This document shows, piece by piece, positions 25,701-39,800 of a stretch of DNA of 64,000 nt (position 1 is the first letter of the stretch; each line of letters opens with the position of its first letter). The stretch is taken from the NCBI RefSeq assembly GCF_002443255.2, contig NW_019211458.1:27866485-27930484 (forward strand). Direction: 5' to 3'. The position numbers and the translations under genes were made by a program. This DNA is from Varroa destructor. Taxonomy: Eukaryota; Arthropoda; Arachnida; Mesostigmata; Varroidae. Under the pieces are notes generated by a model. That model was given only the letters and a program-made list of their open reading frames with translations, ran no database searches and was not told the DNA's origin.

Positions 25701-28700
25701 TAGACAGTGTGCATGTTCGGTCGTCTCCTTGCCACCGACTACTTTGTCAGTCACTGTGTGCAAGTCACTGGTGTCCGGTCATCGTCTGTTGCTTCGACTG
25801 CGTTCACCTGAACAGGACTTAAAACCTGGTGCATGTCTACACGTGTTTCTCCATGCCGTCCCTAGCTTTTTCATAGCCACCAACCCTAAATTTCTCGTTT
25901 TATCGTCTACATAGGAATCGTCACTTGATGGAGCGCTCTTCTGTGACCGTCATTGGCATTGGCTTAAACACCCGGCCTCTGCGTCCGCTGTGCACCCTTC
26001 TACCAACGCCAGCTGGTGATGTCCCCTGGGAGCCAAAGAGACACCCCACTTGCTATGAACAATACTATCATGTGCTCAACGTCCCTAGTCATGCCTTTGT
26101 CCGTGCCAGAAAGAAATAACTCCTAAAGCAGGATTCAACCCAAAGCATGCCTAATATATAACGATGACTTGAGTAGCACGAACGGCAACTCTTAAGGTGC
26201 TTTCAAATAAATCTCTTTCGCTTTGATACTCAAGGAATGCCTGTCGTGTCCTTCAAACAGCTACTACTGCCCCGCGTTCCCTATGCCCGCTTTCACTGTA
26301 CACCTTTCGTACGGTACGTCCCTTAGGACGCTGGAGGCACGATGTTTAACAGAGAAACAGGCCCTTAACTGCTAGGAGGAAAACAAACAGTTTGCATAGG
26401 AAAGACAGAAACCTCCGGGATAATAGTAAGGCGCCAAACTGTGGTGAGCTAGAAAAACTGTGAAAAGTGCATAGTTGTATAGCAAATGCGTAATTGAACC
26501 ACGAAATTCGGAGTAAACGATGTACAAAAGGCCGCCGCCTCGGCTGTTGCTTGGTTCAAGCTCCTTCTTTTACCTTGTCCTAGTCGATGAGGCGATCCCC
26601 AAGTAATAGACGTGGGCGGTCAGTCCATTCAGACCTACTTAGTCTTTTCTTCTGGTTCTTGTTCAGCCCTAATGGAGAGAAAGCCAAAAGCTCGATGCGC
26701 GATTTGCAACACGGTAGTTCTGCCCTGTCGACGTCATGAGTTTACATACATTTATAATTTAAATTAGCGAACAGGTCGGATGAATTTTGTACATAAGCTT
26801 CAGGCTCACTAGGCCCACGAAGACGAATTCAGAAGTCTTTTCCTTGTTGGCTCTCCTGAACACTATTCGAAATAGGGTTTATACAATGAGAGAACTTTCG
26901 CCGCTGTCGGAATCAAATTCCAATTTTAAGTCTGGTACATGCTTGCACTGTAGTACCAGACGAATATGTCTATTTGACCTTACGTATGCGTATGCACGTT
27001 GCAATACAAGTTTATTAAAACTGTTTAAGTTCTAACTTTCCCAGTTATAATTGCTCATCACAGCGTTTTACTAGAAACTCCCTCAATCTTTAGGAGCTGC
27101 ACATAAATATACCACTATTTAGCGGAACGTGCATTTGCACACCGTAACTTCAACAAACAAAAAAACATGAAAAACAAAACCTCACCCAATTTTAAATTTA
27201 TTCCGTAAATCGGTGTGCCAGTATGTCGCTTGAACAACACTCAGAAAACTGAGAACTGTTTATTGTCTGTTTAATGTACGTAGCATTTCTAGATTTTATG
27301 AAACGTCAAATTATTATTATATACACACATGTACATATATATCCCGCATCCTCTATCCTGTCGTGCCTTAATCTATTTGCCGCGAGCGTAATTATATGCC
27401 AGTCCCCTTGCTACCAAGTAGCGCTAAATGGATATGCCTCGCCCGAGTGGGGTGTATTTGGCCAGTTGCCAGTCATCCGAAAAAGGTCCGTTCCGCACGG
27501 CTGTCCTCGCACGTTTTTGGCTTTGGGAAAGGTGAGGGTTTTGAGAGGCAGAAGAATCCGAGAGTCTGAAGAACGTCGTTGTATCAGCAGTAGGGAGAGT
27601 AACAGTAAGTGCAGACAGTAGTTAATACTTGTCGCCAGACCTCCTATACATTAAGTCTCCCCGAGGCTGCGTCCGCTACAGACATCCCTCTTGCTGTGCA
27701 CGAATGCAGTCAACAGAGTACATGTAGTATGCCACCCTTAAGCAGCAGTACCAGCAATGGTAGTGTGTCTTGCCAGGATAGAATTCGTTGAGACGAAGTG
27801 CCGGCTCATATTGTTCGCAATTGTTCATTGGCGTAGCAGACTCTTCGCCGTGTTCGGATAGTGGCATAATGGTTACACACTGGGAAGCTGCGACAGTCTT
27901 AGCAGCGACTAGAGTTGAGTATCGGTGCCAATACGCTGTTCGTGTGTATGTATAGTTAACCTATATGAGCTTTGGTTTGGACTCCATCCGTGAGTACTGT
28001 GTGCGTATTTTATACGAAGGTCATTTATTTCAACAACTTGTTTTCGAAGACTTCTTAGCGCTGAAGCTGTGTGTGAAGCTGAAGTGAGCTTATCCAACTT
28101 CTTCCTTGAACCCACTCTCCGTGTGCGGGTATAGTCCTCAGTTTGATTGTAACAACAGCACTTTGTATCCCACTCTTAACTCAATTGAGCCTCGTCAGAG
28201 TTTGACGTTAGGGAGGATCATTTGCCCGTACAACAACCACTGCAATCGCAATCGATATTGCGAGGTCGGCTTTCGCCTATTCCCGTTTCACTGACTTTGG
28301 CTAGCTACCTTTGGCAGACTCGAAACATTCTGAACAGAGAATGATGTCTTCCATTCATATCCGCTATCCGAAGAAGAACGCTAAGGCATCCGCCTATGTT
28401 GAGATCTATCCCTTGTCAGTCCAGTCTTCTTTAGCGATTTGCCGCTGCGGGGCAAACGGATGACTGAGCTGTAAGCTTGAGCTGCATCGAACAAGTAGTT
28501 GGTTAGGTTATGTCCAAAAGAACGACCTGGAGAGCTGGAAGCAGCAGCAGCAGCTCGAGATTCAGTAAAATGAATGTAGTAGTAGAAAAAACCGCTAGTG
28601 AACGGCTTTTACACAATATTCTTAATTAAACGTCTTGTGGAAGCTTTCTCCTTCTTCTGCTGCCACTCGTCTTCGTTCTCAGCTATCAAACGTTCATCGC

Positions 28701-28897
28701 TTTACATGCGCATCGCCAGTACCACCGTTGCCCCTTGCGCCTATCCTCCAGCGCATCTTACCCTCAGCTTTCCCTTGATCATTCTTTGTCGCATGAAACC
28801 GAGGGGAACGGCGATGCACCACGTATCATCTTTTTTCATCATCCTTCGTAGGCTTCGCCATTGTCGTTGCCGTCATCTTTCCCTTCTAGCCGTGATC

Positions 28898-28912
28898 CTG
28901 CTGCTGCTGCTG
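28898..28912. repeat. (CTG)5 tract
   Basis: There are five perfect CTG units in a GC-rich patch with no supported gene. Confidence 0.85.
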
Positions 28913-31397
28913 TTGTCACAGCTGCGACATACTGCAGACGTTCAGTTCTTGAAAATCGACGGAGTAGCGACCGGACGGAACCGCTGCCGCTAAATCCATC
29001 GTTCCTACCGGGGTCGAATACGAACGCAAAGCAAACCACAACAGAAAACAAATGCAGGACATCGTTTTGTCTTCTGATCAAGATGTGGAATGTCGTAATT
29101 AGATTGACCTATAATGGCACCACACACTGCGGCGTTTTGTGCTTGAAACAAAGATCAAATGACTTCATATGAAATAGAACAGGAACGCTTTGATGAACTA
29201 GATGGTACATTCGTCTAAATATTCGGTTCTAGTTGGCTACAACAAATTTCAAATCGATCCTCACCTGTCTCTTAACCGTATGCGTAACCTAAATTACGTC
29301 GTGGACTTGACTAAAATTTAAGTTAGATAAAGTCAAATGGCAAAGTAAAATTAACGAAATTTGTTAACGGAACTAATGGAAAACCAAAAGCGGTAGGCCA
29401 TGAGAACGGAAATTTAGTCGAAAGCATCAATTTTTTTTTATTCTTTGCAATCGATCGTTGATTTAAATGTTTCTAGCTTTACTCACCCCACAATGGTAGT
29501 CCTTTCCTTATTATCCATTTCAATATAACTGTAGGAACTCGCTACCTACTTAGTTAAAGTGCTCCTGAGCCATCTGTTAGCAACATTATCCTACAAAAAC
29601 GAATGTGCTACATTTTAATTACATTTACTTTTAAAAGCTTTAAATCAACTAAATACGCAGCCGATGTCAGCCTCTGCACAGTTTTTGAAACCCTAATTTT
29701 TTTTTGTCAATGTTTGTCAATGTTTAGCTTGCTGATGACTTCAAGATCTAAATGGGGCAATCCCCACTATCGCAAACAAAAATGAGCATTGCTAACCACG
29801 CCCCGGACGGCACAGACACATAACTCTAGAATTTAATAGGCAACTTCTACGAAAAGAAAACATTTCAATGATGTGTTTACATTGATAGTAAACAATGTCA
29901 AGTTGATCGAGAGAGATCCAGTTTTTAGCCTTCAATCTATTCGATAAATTACATTTGTATCCATCCCCTTTGTCTCCTGTAGGCCTCACATCACAGTGGA
30001 TATAAACTGGAGGAAAGTCTTGTTCTCTTTGTTTTTGTGCTCCTCTCGGCTTCCGTATCATCACGCAGCACTAACAATATTCCTTTCGGCCCCACTGTCG
30101 CTGCTCTTGTTGCTGCTGTATGTAGATGCTGGTTTTGTTCCGTGGCACGAGTCAGTGTTGCTCGAGCCTTTCTGTAGCCCCATCTCACACACCCTCGAGG
30201 AGTGAATATACAGAAATACGAAATAGTCCGCCCTAAATAAAACAGTAGCAGGACAGGCGATAGCAGCATGGTGCATAGCGAGAAATGTATGATGAGCTCG
30301 CTTCGAAGGCGCTTGGTCACTCATTCGTTGTAGCCGTGATCATGATGGTAGTAGACGTCGTGTTGAGCTTCACAGAAGCGAGCGGTCGCCAATAGCTAGG
30401 TGTTAGTACCTTGTTGTAGTAGAAATAGCAGTGACGTAGCATGAACTCAATGCCTAGATGTTATAGTTGTGGATTTAGAGTTGCAGAACATCAAGGAGGA
30501 AAAAGCGCAAGCGATCAGGCAACCACACCAATGCCTACCACTGCTGCATGCTGAGTGGTCGGTCACAAACGGGAAAAGGGGCGCCAGTCGTCGCCTCTAA
30601 GGTTAGAAGCAACTGGATTATTTATGGCAGCTCCAATTGACCGCGTAGTGGAGGACTAGTGCGGTGGCAGCAGAAAGAGCTGCGCCAATGCAACTCGATA
30701 AGAAGCAGAAACGAACTGACGGGTCCTGACTCATCGGTCCTTGACCGGCAAAAGGCACCTGCAGTGAGGGCCGGGCCGCCACCCCCTCAACAAGGCAGGA
30801 AGAATGCTATGGCTGTGCTGCTAAGGAGATGCAGCTGAGGTCAACCAATACTGCCGACCGAGATGCTCATGATATACGACGCGCAATACGATCCCTGTTC
30901 GGTATGGACCCTTAGATTTCCGCACTACACTCAATAATGGTCTATACTATCATAAAGTAGTATCGTACGATGCATCCAATAGTCTTTGATGTACTGCAGT
31001 TATCTGAAAATAATAGTTTTGAAATAATTAGGGTAAGAAAGACGAACTCAAAATGAACATTTGTAAATGGTTGTAAGCGTACGTTGAATCGGCATTTTCG
31101 CTGCTCGAAGCTATACGGAGAAAGAAGAGAGATCTCATTTTCTCTTAAACATAGCTTACTGCTCTCCAAGTAGAAGCTTTTTATGTTAAAACAAAAACAG
31201 AAAAGCTAGCAGCCAACTAATGAAACCAGAAGCGTTGATGCAGCGAAACCGTTGCCAAACGAAGCTTGCCACTGGGGGCTCACAGGAAGTGCAGTAGCAA
31301 GATGACCGACTAAAGTGCTCATAGACAGTTAAATTATGTCCATGGATAATTTAACCATATTATGATTCCGGCGCCCTATGATCACTGAAATAACAGC

Positions 31398-31425
<28 letters not shown>
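31398..31425. repeat. (AT)14 microsatellite
   Basis: There are 28 bases of perfect AT repeat. It is the first of several AT tracts between 31.4 and 36.9 kb. Confidence 0.95.
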
Positions 31426-31429
<4 letters not shown>

Positions 31430-32408
31430 TACAATGAAGCAAATTATGCCGAAAACGTGGAAAGGTTGAAATTTTTAAGCTTAGTGTATTATTTGGCCGT
31501 CTCGCGTCGAAAATGCGCAGGCGTCTGCTAAACCTAGTGTCGTTAAAGGTACGTCATTACCTAAGGAGTCTCCTCGAAGACGAAAAAATCAGCAACGATC
31601 CAGTGCACGACTAATCATTGTATAGCAGCATTAGCAAAAAAGCGGGTAGAGATTTCGCTGGTGAATCAGCTATTCACACAAAGAGTATGGGAAAAAGCGT
31701 TGTTCCACATCGATGTATCCTTGCTGGCTAATCCTGTTGACATGATTGTCTGTGACTTTACCCTAGCCATCAAATCCTCCACAGTTCACCCGATTACAAA
31801 AACCATTAACTTAGGGATGTCTGCTGCCAGATGATCTGTACCACTTAAATTGGTAACCTGGCATCCTATCTTGGAGCCGCCTCCTCCTCCCCCATATCAG
31901 TACCCCTGTTCTTCGTGCATCGGATATTGGATGTTGTGCGTTTCGCAATAAAATGAAAGAAACAGATAAAGAGAAAGTGGTCCCCACCGAAGAGAAGCCA
32001 ATACCACTACTGTTATGGCAAACAAGTCGAATAATAGCCACGATATGGAGGGCAAGAGAGAGATAGGGAGGATACGCCCAATCAGTCTGTAGTAGGATTC
32101 ACTGGCTACCCGAAGTCGAAAAAGAACCACACTACGAACCACTCAAAGTAGTACCAACCGATTCTCTCTCTGCTTTTAAATACTCGTTAGAACAAAGTTC
32201 TGGAATGCTTAGATAAACACTGTAAAACAGTTAATGGTGGCTGAATATTTTTGGGAATTGAAGAAGGATACACAGTACCCAAAAGAGTAACCATCGACGC
32301 CATAAAGCTGACGTGTCTCCTCTTCCTATAGTTGACCGCCTTTGGCCAACCAGGCCATAGGTCTTAAACCGATTTATATTATCAACCCATACAGCTTCTT
32401 GTAAGTGA

Positions 32409-32433
32409 ATATATATATATATATTTATATATA
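32409..32433. repeat. (AT)n microsatellite, interrupted
   Basis: There are 25 bases of AT repeat with one TTT interruption. Confidence 0.9.
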
Positions 32434-32773
32434 CGACTAGTGGATAGAACAGCGTAGCTGTCGTTCGTATTTACACGCACGTGTACGTGCGGATTCTTAC
32501 GATACAATATGCAATAATAATAGCGACAATAATATCATCTGTTAACTTTACCTTTAAACTTAACGTGTTTGTATCGGTTTGTTTGCATCCCGAAGGATTG
32601 TATTGTATAATCGAGGTACGTTCCTAGACTGTCACAGCATTATCTAATAATCAAGTACAGGTGATATTATATTGGTGGATTCGACTGGTCGTCCGTTAAC
32701 GTCCATCCCACAGCCGAAGACTCCTATGAAAAATAACCGCTAAACGCCACTAGATCTGTTTTGGTAGCTACAG

Positions 32774-32795
32774 ATATATATATATATATATATAT
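32774..32795. repeat. (AT)11 microsatellite
   Basis: There are 22 bases of perfect AT repeat. Confidence 0.95.
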
Positions 32796-34614
32796 GGCCG
32801 TCAAATGTATACCTTGTACGCTGCTCGTGGTACTCAGTGAAAATATCTATATAAACAAAATGTTTACTGATAATAAGGAAACTGTAATAAACTGAATTTC
32901 ATTGTAATTGCCGCTATATATGTGTTCGTACAACTATATAGGGAACAAAATATATCGTTTTGGATAATAACTGACGATCATGATGTTCAGCATTTTCTTC
33001 AAAAAAAGCTTGAAAAGAAGCTGTCTTCTATCTTCTAGTAAAATCGTAACCAATATGTGTGCTGCGTTGTATAACGTGAAAGTACCTTAGGATGCTTTCT
33101 ACGTGGCCTAGAGTAGTTTTTTTTATCGTTTGAATAGAAGGCGGTCTCCAAAGCTTCGGTGCGTGTCCCTGAATTGTGAACACGTATGCTTCCCTCAGTA
33201 AGAGAAGATATCTTCCTAAGGTCTTCATTCCGTTTTGAAATTATGTAGTTAGTGTATTCACGTAAACAAGGTGTTCTGTGGTCAAGCACTGACAGATGCC
33301 TGAAGCCAGAAAGGGTACAAGCTACAGATGATCGCTTGCATCTTAGTGTGTTATCCAGCTTTTATGCAGAGCGTCCATAGCAGTATAAAACAGTTCATAT
33401 ATGCTTGTTTTATTCCAACATCGGATAAAAAGTTCTTCCGGCGTCTACGCCGTTAAAATGAAGCACTCAATTTATGGTTGCTCACAAATCAGCTGACAGC
33501 AAATCTCCTCGAATCTACAAAACCCGAGAAAACAACTTCGTCCCTGGCAAATTTTTCTAGGAATATTTTCAACCATCGATAATAGACAATTTGTCACAAC
33601 GGTAATTTAGTGCATGGCTTAGGTCTAGTGAATAGCTTTATTATACGATGAGCTGCCTCACTACGAGTATCATCCTCGTACAGGCAAATGGATCCAGATC
33701 GAAATTTTCGGGGGCCCCAAACCTCTTCCAAAGCTTACATTTGCACTTTGTCGTTTCTTGCCATTCGCTGAATCGTACCTAACGTAATTAAACGTATCTC
33801 TCGTGAAGAGTGTTTAAAATATGAGACGGCACCGCTCGCTCACCATTGGCCTTAATGGTATTATGTATATATATTCTACAGTATGTAATAACTGCAAATA
33901 TTACAAGTACATGTATAGGAAAATGAAACGGAGCTATGCTAACAAAGTTGCTCCAGGGCAAATAAGTAAGTAGATGATCAAATATAGCCGACCATTTCAT
34001 TGTACCAGCTTAGCACAGATAGCACGAGAAACAGCTGTGCAAAGGCCAGCAAGCGGAGATATGAAATCTTTCAACTATTAGTAAATAATATTTATTGCTT
34101 TATTGACACATGTTGTGAATAGATGCTCATCAGCAGACTCAAACCAGTGTCTCCGTATCCTTAGTGTGCATCTGCAAGATCTAGACTGTTATCCGTAAAA
34201 TCGGTTATAAAATCCTACGGCGAATCACGAATGGAAACATATGTACTTTTGCTTACGGTCATCAAAGGGGCACCTGTGATCCTTTATTTGTCACAGTCGT
34301 AAACTGCGGATAATAAAATGCTCGCAATGATAAATCTCCATCTAAATCAGGAGCGATTAGCTGTCTCTCCGTAATTATATGATCGCAGTAGGCTATTGTC
34401 AGGTTTGTCTGCGGTTGTTAACGTGGCGCTTAGTTACACTGCTGCATCCTCGCTTCACACTCCCGTCACATCGGTCTTCGCGCTACGACGGATGCGAGAA
34501 CAGAGTTGATGCTCAGGAAAAATAAAACCTGTCTGCTGTCCCGCGCACCAAACAGAAATGCCCCATTACACTGTAGCCTCTGCTGCTAGGTTTCCTCCTT
34601 CAGAAGGGCATAAT

Positions 34615-34638
34615 GGGGGCGGAGGGCGGGGGGGGGGG
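34615..34638 (+). other. G-rich tract with quadruplex potential
   Basis: Runs of 5, 3 and 11 G are separated by CGGA and C on the plus strand, so four runs of at least three G with short loops can form. It sits just after a strong acceptor-like sequence (TTTCCTCCTTCAG, ending at 34603). Confidence 0.7.
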
Positions 34639-34955
34639 ATGGAAAAGGGAGAGGATGTTATATGATTCGCTTGCAGTGGCTGGGATAGTTTATATGAAGC
34701 CGGATGTGCCATCACCGTTACAAGCTTCTGCGTGACGCACTGGTAGCAAAGCTGCCGCCATGTTGAAGATGAGCCGCTTTCGCCGACTATTCGGAGGACA
34801 TTTGGATTAACCTGGAGAAGCTCACGGAAGGGCGTGACAACAGAACCGCCTGCTTCCAATTGTACTCCGAGTCTCAGGGAAACTACGCTTGCGCAGCCAA
34901 GTTTGCGCGCGTTTAATTTTCTCTGTGCCTTTCGTCCGCCCGAAGTTTTTCGCAG

Positions 34956-35009
34956 GGCTATCCCGCCACCACCTACGCTGCCACTCGAGGACTCGACTGC
35001 AGGACTCGA
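34956..35009 (+). CDS. Candidate 54-nt internal exon
   Basis: A long pyrimidine tract ending TTTTTCGCAG leads into 54 bases that end at CGA with a consensus GTAAGTTA donor. The length is a multiple of three. All three frames are open, so the reading frame cannot be chosen. One is proline-rich (AIPPPPTLPLEDSTAGL). Both splice sites are as strong as those of the main gene, but no partner exon was found. A 171-codon open frame on the opposite strand covers the same bases; it has no signal of its own that I can support. Confidence 0.22.
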
Positions 35010-36820
35010 GTAAGTTATATCCTTAAGCAGCAATGCTTGCAGCACTCCTCGTTTGTATTGGCGCACGAAACGCGGAAGCAATGCTCTTCAGTACGGTTCA
35101 GTAGCTCTCGAACTCGCGGCGAATCAATAGGGACTGAGGATTTAAACCAGTTATACAAGGCTAAGCTACTGTCGGCCGCTAGTGCTACTTGCTAACAGTA
35201 CGAGTGCAGCTAGAGTTGGCCTAATGTACGTATAGCTAAACGTTCCTGCATAAAACGCGTAGGCTAGCAACCTGATGAAGGCACAAAAGCGCCGCCAAGC
35301 GGCAGCTGTTGAGCTAAGGAATAATACTCTGATACGTATACGAAGCCGTTACTAGGAGCAGGGGCACAGAGTGATCAGCGGACACATGAGCTATCTAGAA
35401 TAAATCAGAAGTCATTGTCCGTAATTAAAGGAGTATCCGAACTTCCTGTCCCCTCTAGCGCGTCCCGAGACTATGATACAATAATATATCTCTGAGAATA
35501 TTTCTCATTATTCAGCGGAATTTTATGCGCTCTGAGATATCCTATTAAGGTAGGTATACTGTCCACGTTTATACCCAGACAGCTTCTAGCAGCTTCCCGG
35601 GATTATCAACGAGAAATGCAATACGTTAAGAATGTCACACAGTACATGGAAACGAAGGAGAAAATTTAATTTTCCCGACGATATTAATAATGCAACACGA
35701 AGCAATAAAATTGAGGCGATCTTTGCAAAGGTGTAGAATCCTCTAAGTGATAGCCTTCAAAGCATATATCTCTTCTGACTCGGTTCATTTTCACATGTGA
35801 GCACCATGGACTAAACACGTTTTCAACTTACTAACAGATTTGTGGCATGGAAGAATAATCACATCCATTGCAAGCTTTACTTAGCAAAAAACATTTGATT
35901 TTTTCGACAAAACCTTGTCAGTGATTTATTTTCCAGGCCAGATAAAATTGGCCCGGCACAGTCATTACTGCGAAGTCATTATACCTACCATGTCTCTTTG
36001 GACGTAATCCCAATGAATCTAGTTCGCGGTTGCAAATTCTATTTTTATTTACGCAGGATGAACCTTCAACGTACTTGTATATTAAACACACACCTTCGAG
36101 CTGTGACCTAACTGAATCTGATTTAATGTCCGTGCTTCATGGAGTCTAAAGAGGGATTGCAGAGAGAGGATCGAGAGAAGGATTGAATAGCTTGTCCGTA
36201 AGACCCCCTAGTATTTATTAGTGACCTTTTCAAGCTGTTTCCAACGAGTGAACATTACTCATTATAGAATGAAGTAGCTAGACCCGATATGGCGATACAC
36301 AATCATATCCTGTTTCTATATTGGCATCATACAGATCACGTATTAAGCAAAGATGTATAGACACGCATGTATAGTCGACTTCTCGTGCTTATTTGGATTA
36401 GATCTATTTCAGTGCTCAAGTAAGTCAAGAGAAGCGGCAAATTTGAAGACAGACCTATGAATAGACAATGCGTTTATCTGCTCATTCATCGAGATGCCCA
36501 GTTTTTTTGCAATTTAAAAATTGTACCAAAGGCCAAATCCATTTTTCGATAACATCGAGAAAGCCGAGTTTCCTATATGAACAATTTGCTACTAAATTAC
36601 AATCCTTATACTAGAACTATTAGTGGAAACAAGCTTGTGGTAAATTTGTAGCATTTGCTCTTTGTAGCTTTTACGGCAGCAGTATATGTCAAAATCGTCC
36701 TTAGTTCTTGCTTGTGTTTGCTCCCGTTTGGCCAATGTGTTCAAGACATTCTGTCAGATCATCAGGAACTTTAAAAACAAGCAAAAAAGAAAGAATTAAG
36801 TTAGCTTTTTTGTTTCATAC

Positions 36821-36833
36821 ATATATATATATA
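36821..36833. repeat. Short (AT)n tract
   Basis: There are 13 bases of AT repeat, followed after a short gap by more TATATA-like sequence to 36860. Confidence 0.8.
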
Positions 36834-39800
36834 AGTTAGCTATATATAAATCATATATACGGGTTTACATTAGAGGAAATTGACACTTACGTATTCGGCG
36901 CAGATATGCCAATTTACCTGATAGAGAATCATTCCAAGTTAAAAATTTCGTACTCAAAGAGCCATGCTTGATTTATCGCGATTAAATTTTCTGAGGCAAT
37001 TGGGTAGTATGGACACGTCATTACGCGTGGTGAGTTGCTCCTAGCTATTGCTGTTTCTTTGTATTAAGATATCTGTCGTGAAGATATCAGTTTGGGTCTT
37101 CAATTGCCACCGAAGGTGGCCTTTATTTGGCGGGTCATCTGATCGTGTTTCGAGTATGCGTTAAATATTAAAATTACCTGTTACGATATTCATAGCTATC
37201 GGGCAAATACATTTCGGATACCGTTACTGATGGAATATAAAACACGTGTGAAGTACGTAGAAATTCTGGAGCTCGAATTGTCGACCTCATTTGTTATTAG
37301 CTGTATTATGCAATGAAGCAATTTTCAGGTTGCTGAGCCTGGACACTGGGGAATTCAATTTTAATCCAGAGGCCTTTACGCTAAGCAGCTCAAATCAACG
37401 TCGTGCGTTTAGAGAGTGTCGCAGCCCTTTAAGGAGTTGTAAAAGTTTGATGTTTCAAAAGTTACCTTCCGTCTACTAGATTACGTTTACGAAGTGATAT
37501 GCCGTATACTTTAAATCGTTACTCTCAATGCACTTATAGAGGGAAACGTATAGTAATGTCTGTATGAGGAAGTCTGCGTAAACAGTTACTTTCTGTAAGA
37601 TCAAATAAATGTTGAAAATACTGGTCAGTGTCGAGAACAGAACCAAATTACATAGCACCATTACCCCATATACATTGCTTACTGAGGGAATGCTAACTTT
37701 TAATTTATCTTTAAACAATCGTAAAAATTTTAACTAGACTTGACTAGCCTCGAGCACAAAGCAACGTGTGCTTACCTTTGGCCTGCTATTTTTTTATTTA
37801 GCTCAATCCGATTCCCTTCAAGCCTCTTGTACTATATACGCTTCGGAAAAATACATCACCTATAAAGTAATACTTTTTGATCAATCTAATTATGGGCCTA
37901 TCTGCTCAGAATGAAACAGAAATACCAATTTTAAATGAGATTCAAAAAGTTTTCGTTTAGGCCGTTACTCACATAATAGTTTTCCTCATATATCCATCTA
38001 ACTTTGAATATTTGCATGTAATAGAAAAAATCAAAACACCATCTACGCATGATCTCTAACTGTTTGAGTTTGGGTGTGTTATTGTGACCATTATGGGTAC
38101 GCATTCATTAAAATGAATAATGAATGTCTGCATTTGGCCATGTCGCTTGGGATTAGACGATGACTCTGTCCGCAGAAAAGCGTCTGCTATTTTTTATTAA
38201 GTGGTCGAACCGGTACAACTTTCGAAATAGTCGCCGTCCAATTTCAGTGTAGAAACCAAACTTAACCCTTGGGTTCTTCCATGATCTTGGTAGGATTAAT
38301 ATTCCAAGTTAGTATTAAATAAGGCATCACATAATATAGTTTAGCGTAATCTCGCGGTTCTTGACGAGGTAATTCCCAATTACTTTGAATAACTTAGAAA
38401 GAATTGAGTACGCGTTTCCGCCGCTAACAACTTCCAGATAAAAACTAGATGGATTCTAAGTGTTCAAAGAGATATGTATTTGTAGATATTGTAAAAAGAG
38501 ATATAAAAATCTTCTCGTATAAGCGTTTTTTGTAGGGTCCGACACCTCTTAACAGCGGTGCTCTCGCTAAGGTCAGCCTCCGTCCCCGACTTTACTAAGG
38601 CCACTATGGAACCGTCTCCGACACATTTTAGTTAGGACTATAAGGCCATTCAAATGTAACAAACCGTGATCTGGTTTTAAGAACCTAAATGACTTGAGTA
38701 GATCTCTGAGCTTCAGCTGGGTAGAACGTGGTGGTCACTTATTCGCAAGTCGAATGCCCTAAGTGTTTCTCCATAGTGGCAGTCAGATCTTTTTTTAGTT
38801 CTCCCTCTTTTCAAGGCCGAAGACAAATCGGCTGAAATCGCTGCCCGTTCTGGCTAACGGTATAATTGTCATACGGATCGAACGCTACCCAGGTGGGTTA
38901 CAATGGGCGTTGCTACAGTATGGTACACAACACCAGATATTTAGGTCTTCCAATGTGTCGTTTATCTATACTATACATATCAGTTTATTTTGACTTCCCG
39001 TATTAACAAAACATAATTTTTGTCTTTTTTTACTTACGTATCGCCCATAACACTCCTTAAGCCCAGCAATCTGGGTCTTGTATTCAGTATTGTAATCAGC
39101 AATAGCTTCCATAGTGTTTTCCTAATGAGTAATAATTCACCTGTGCTACTTAAGCTTTTACTGGTGGCTACCATAACTCGAAAGACCAGTGAAACGGGAA
39201 TCAGGTCTCTTTTCGGCGCGTGCTACAACTAGTATCGCATCGTAGCTGTGCCTTAATGTATTATCATTAACTTACTTAGACCAGCTCATTCAATCTATGC
39301 AGTCTGTTCTAGCATCAAGAGATCGACCCAGCAACCCAGACGTGTCCCATACCACCTATGGGTTTCGAACGACTCCGCTATTGTTGCTCTATTCTCGGTA
39401 CGTACCCTTCCCCGCGCACGCTCGACTTTTTCCCCGTCATCTCCAAAAGTGGCGAGGGTAAATAGACTCGACTCCCACTGCCACTGGATGGGAGAGGGGA
39501 GACTTTCTTGTCACGAGGATGATCAGTCCCATTTGGAGCGCGCGCGATTCGCACTCAGCAGCGGCAATAAGCTACAAAGGCAGGCAAATATTAAGCATCA
39601 GGAACTACCGTGTGCTTAGATGTGTTTAAAAGTGTGTGTATGACGTCCCAAAAAATTTAACAACAAAAGCGACAATAACATAAACAACAATAAAGCGTCA
39701 TAGTAGTCCCTTCTTGCCGACTCACTGACCTCGTTTACGCGGGGCAGTTGCCAATAATAGGAAATAATAGGATAGCAGTATTGTAATACAACGTTCGAAT

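Larger units (their letters stand above)
22636..31397. other. Downstream flank, no supported gene
   Basis: The first part probably holds the 3' untranslated region of the membrane-protein gene. A long basic open frame (about 23410-23708) is unconvincing as a gene. No splice-supported exon was found further on. A (CTG)5 tract lies at 28898-28912. Confidence 0.55.
31426..34603. other. AT-tract-rich noncoding stretch
   Basis: Two further (AT)n tracts lie within it. No open frame is recognisable or splice-supported. Confidence 0.6.

Noticed and set aside
34566..35081. Longest open frame in the window (171 codons, minus strand)
   Set aside because: Its composition looks random (poly-Pro and poly-Gly from G-rich DNA). 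No splice or start support was seen, and strong splice sites lie on the opposite strand.
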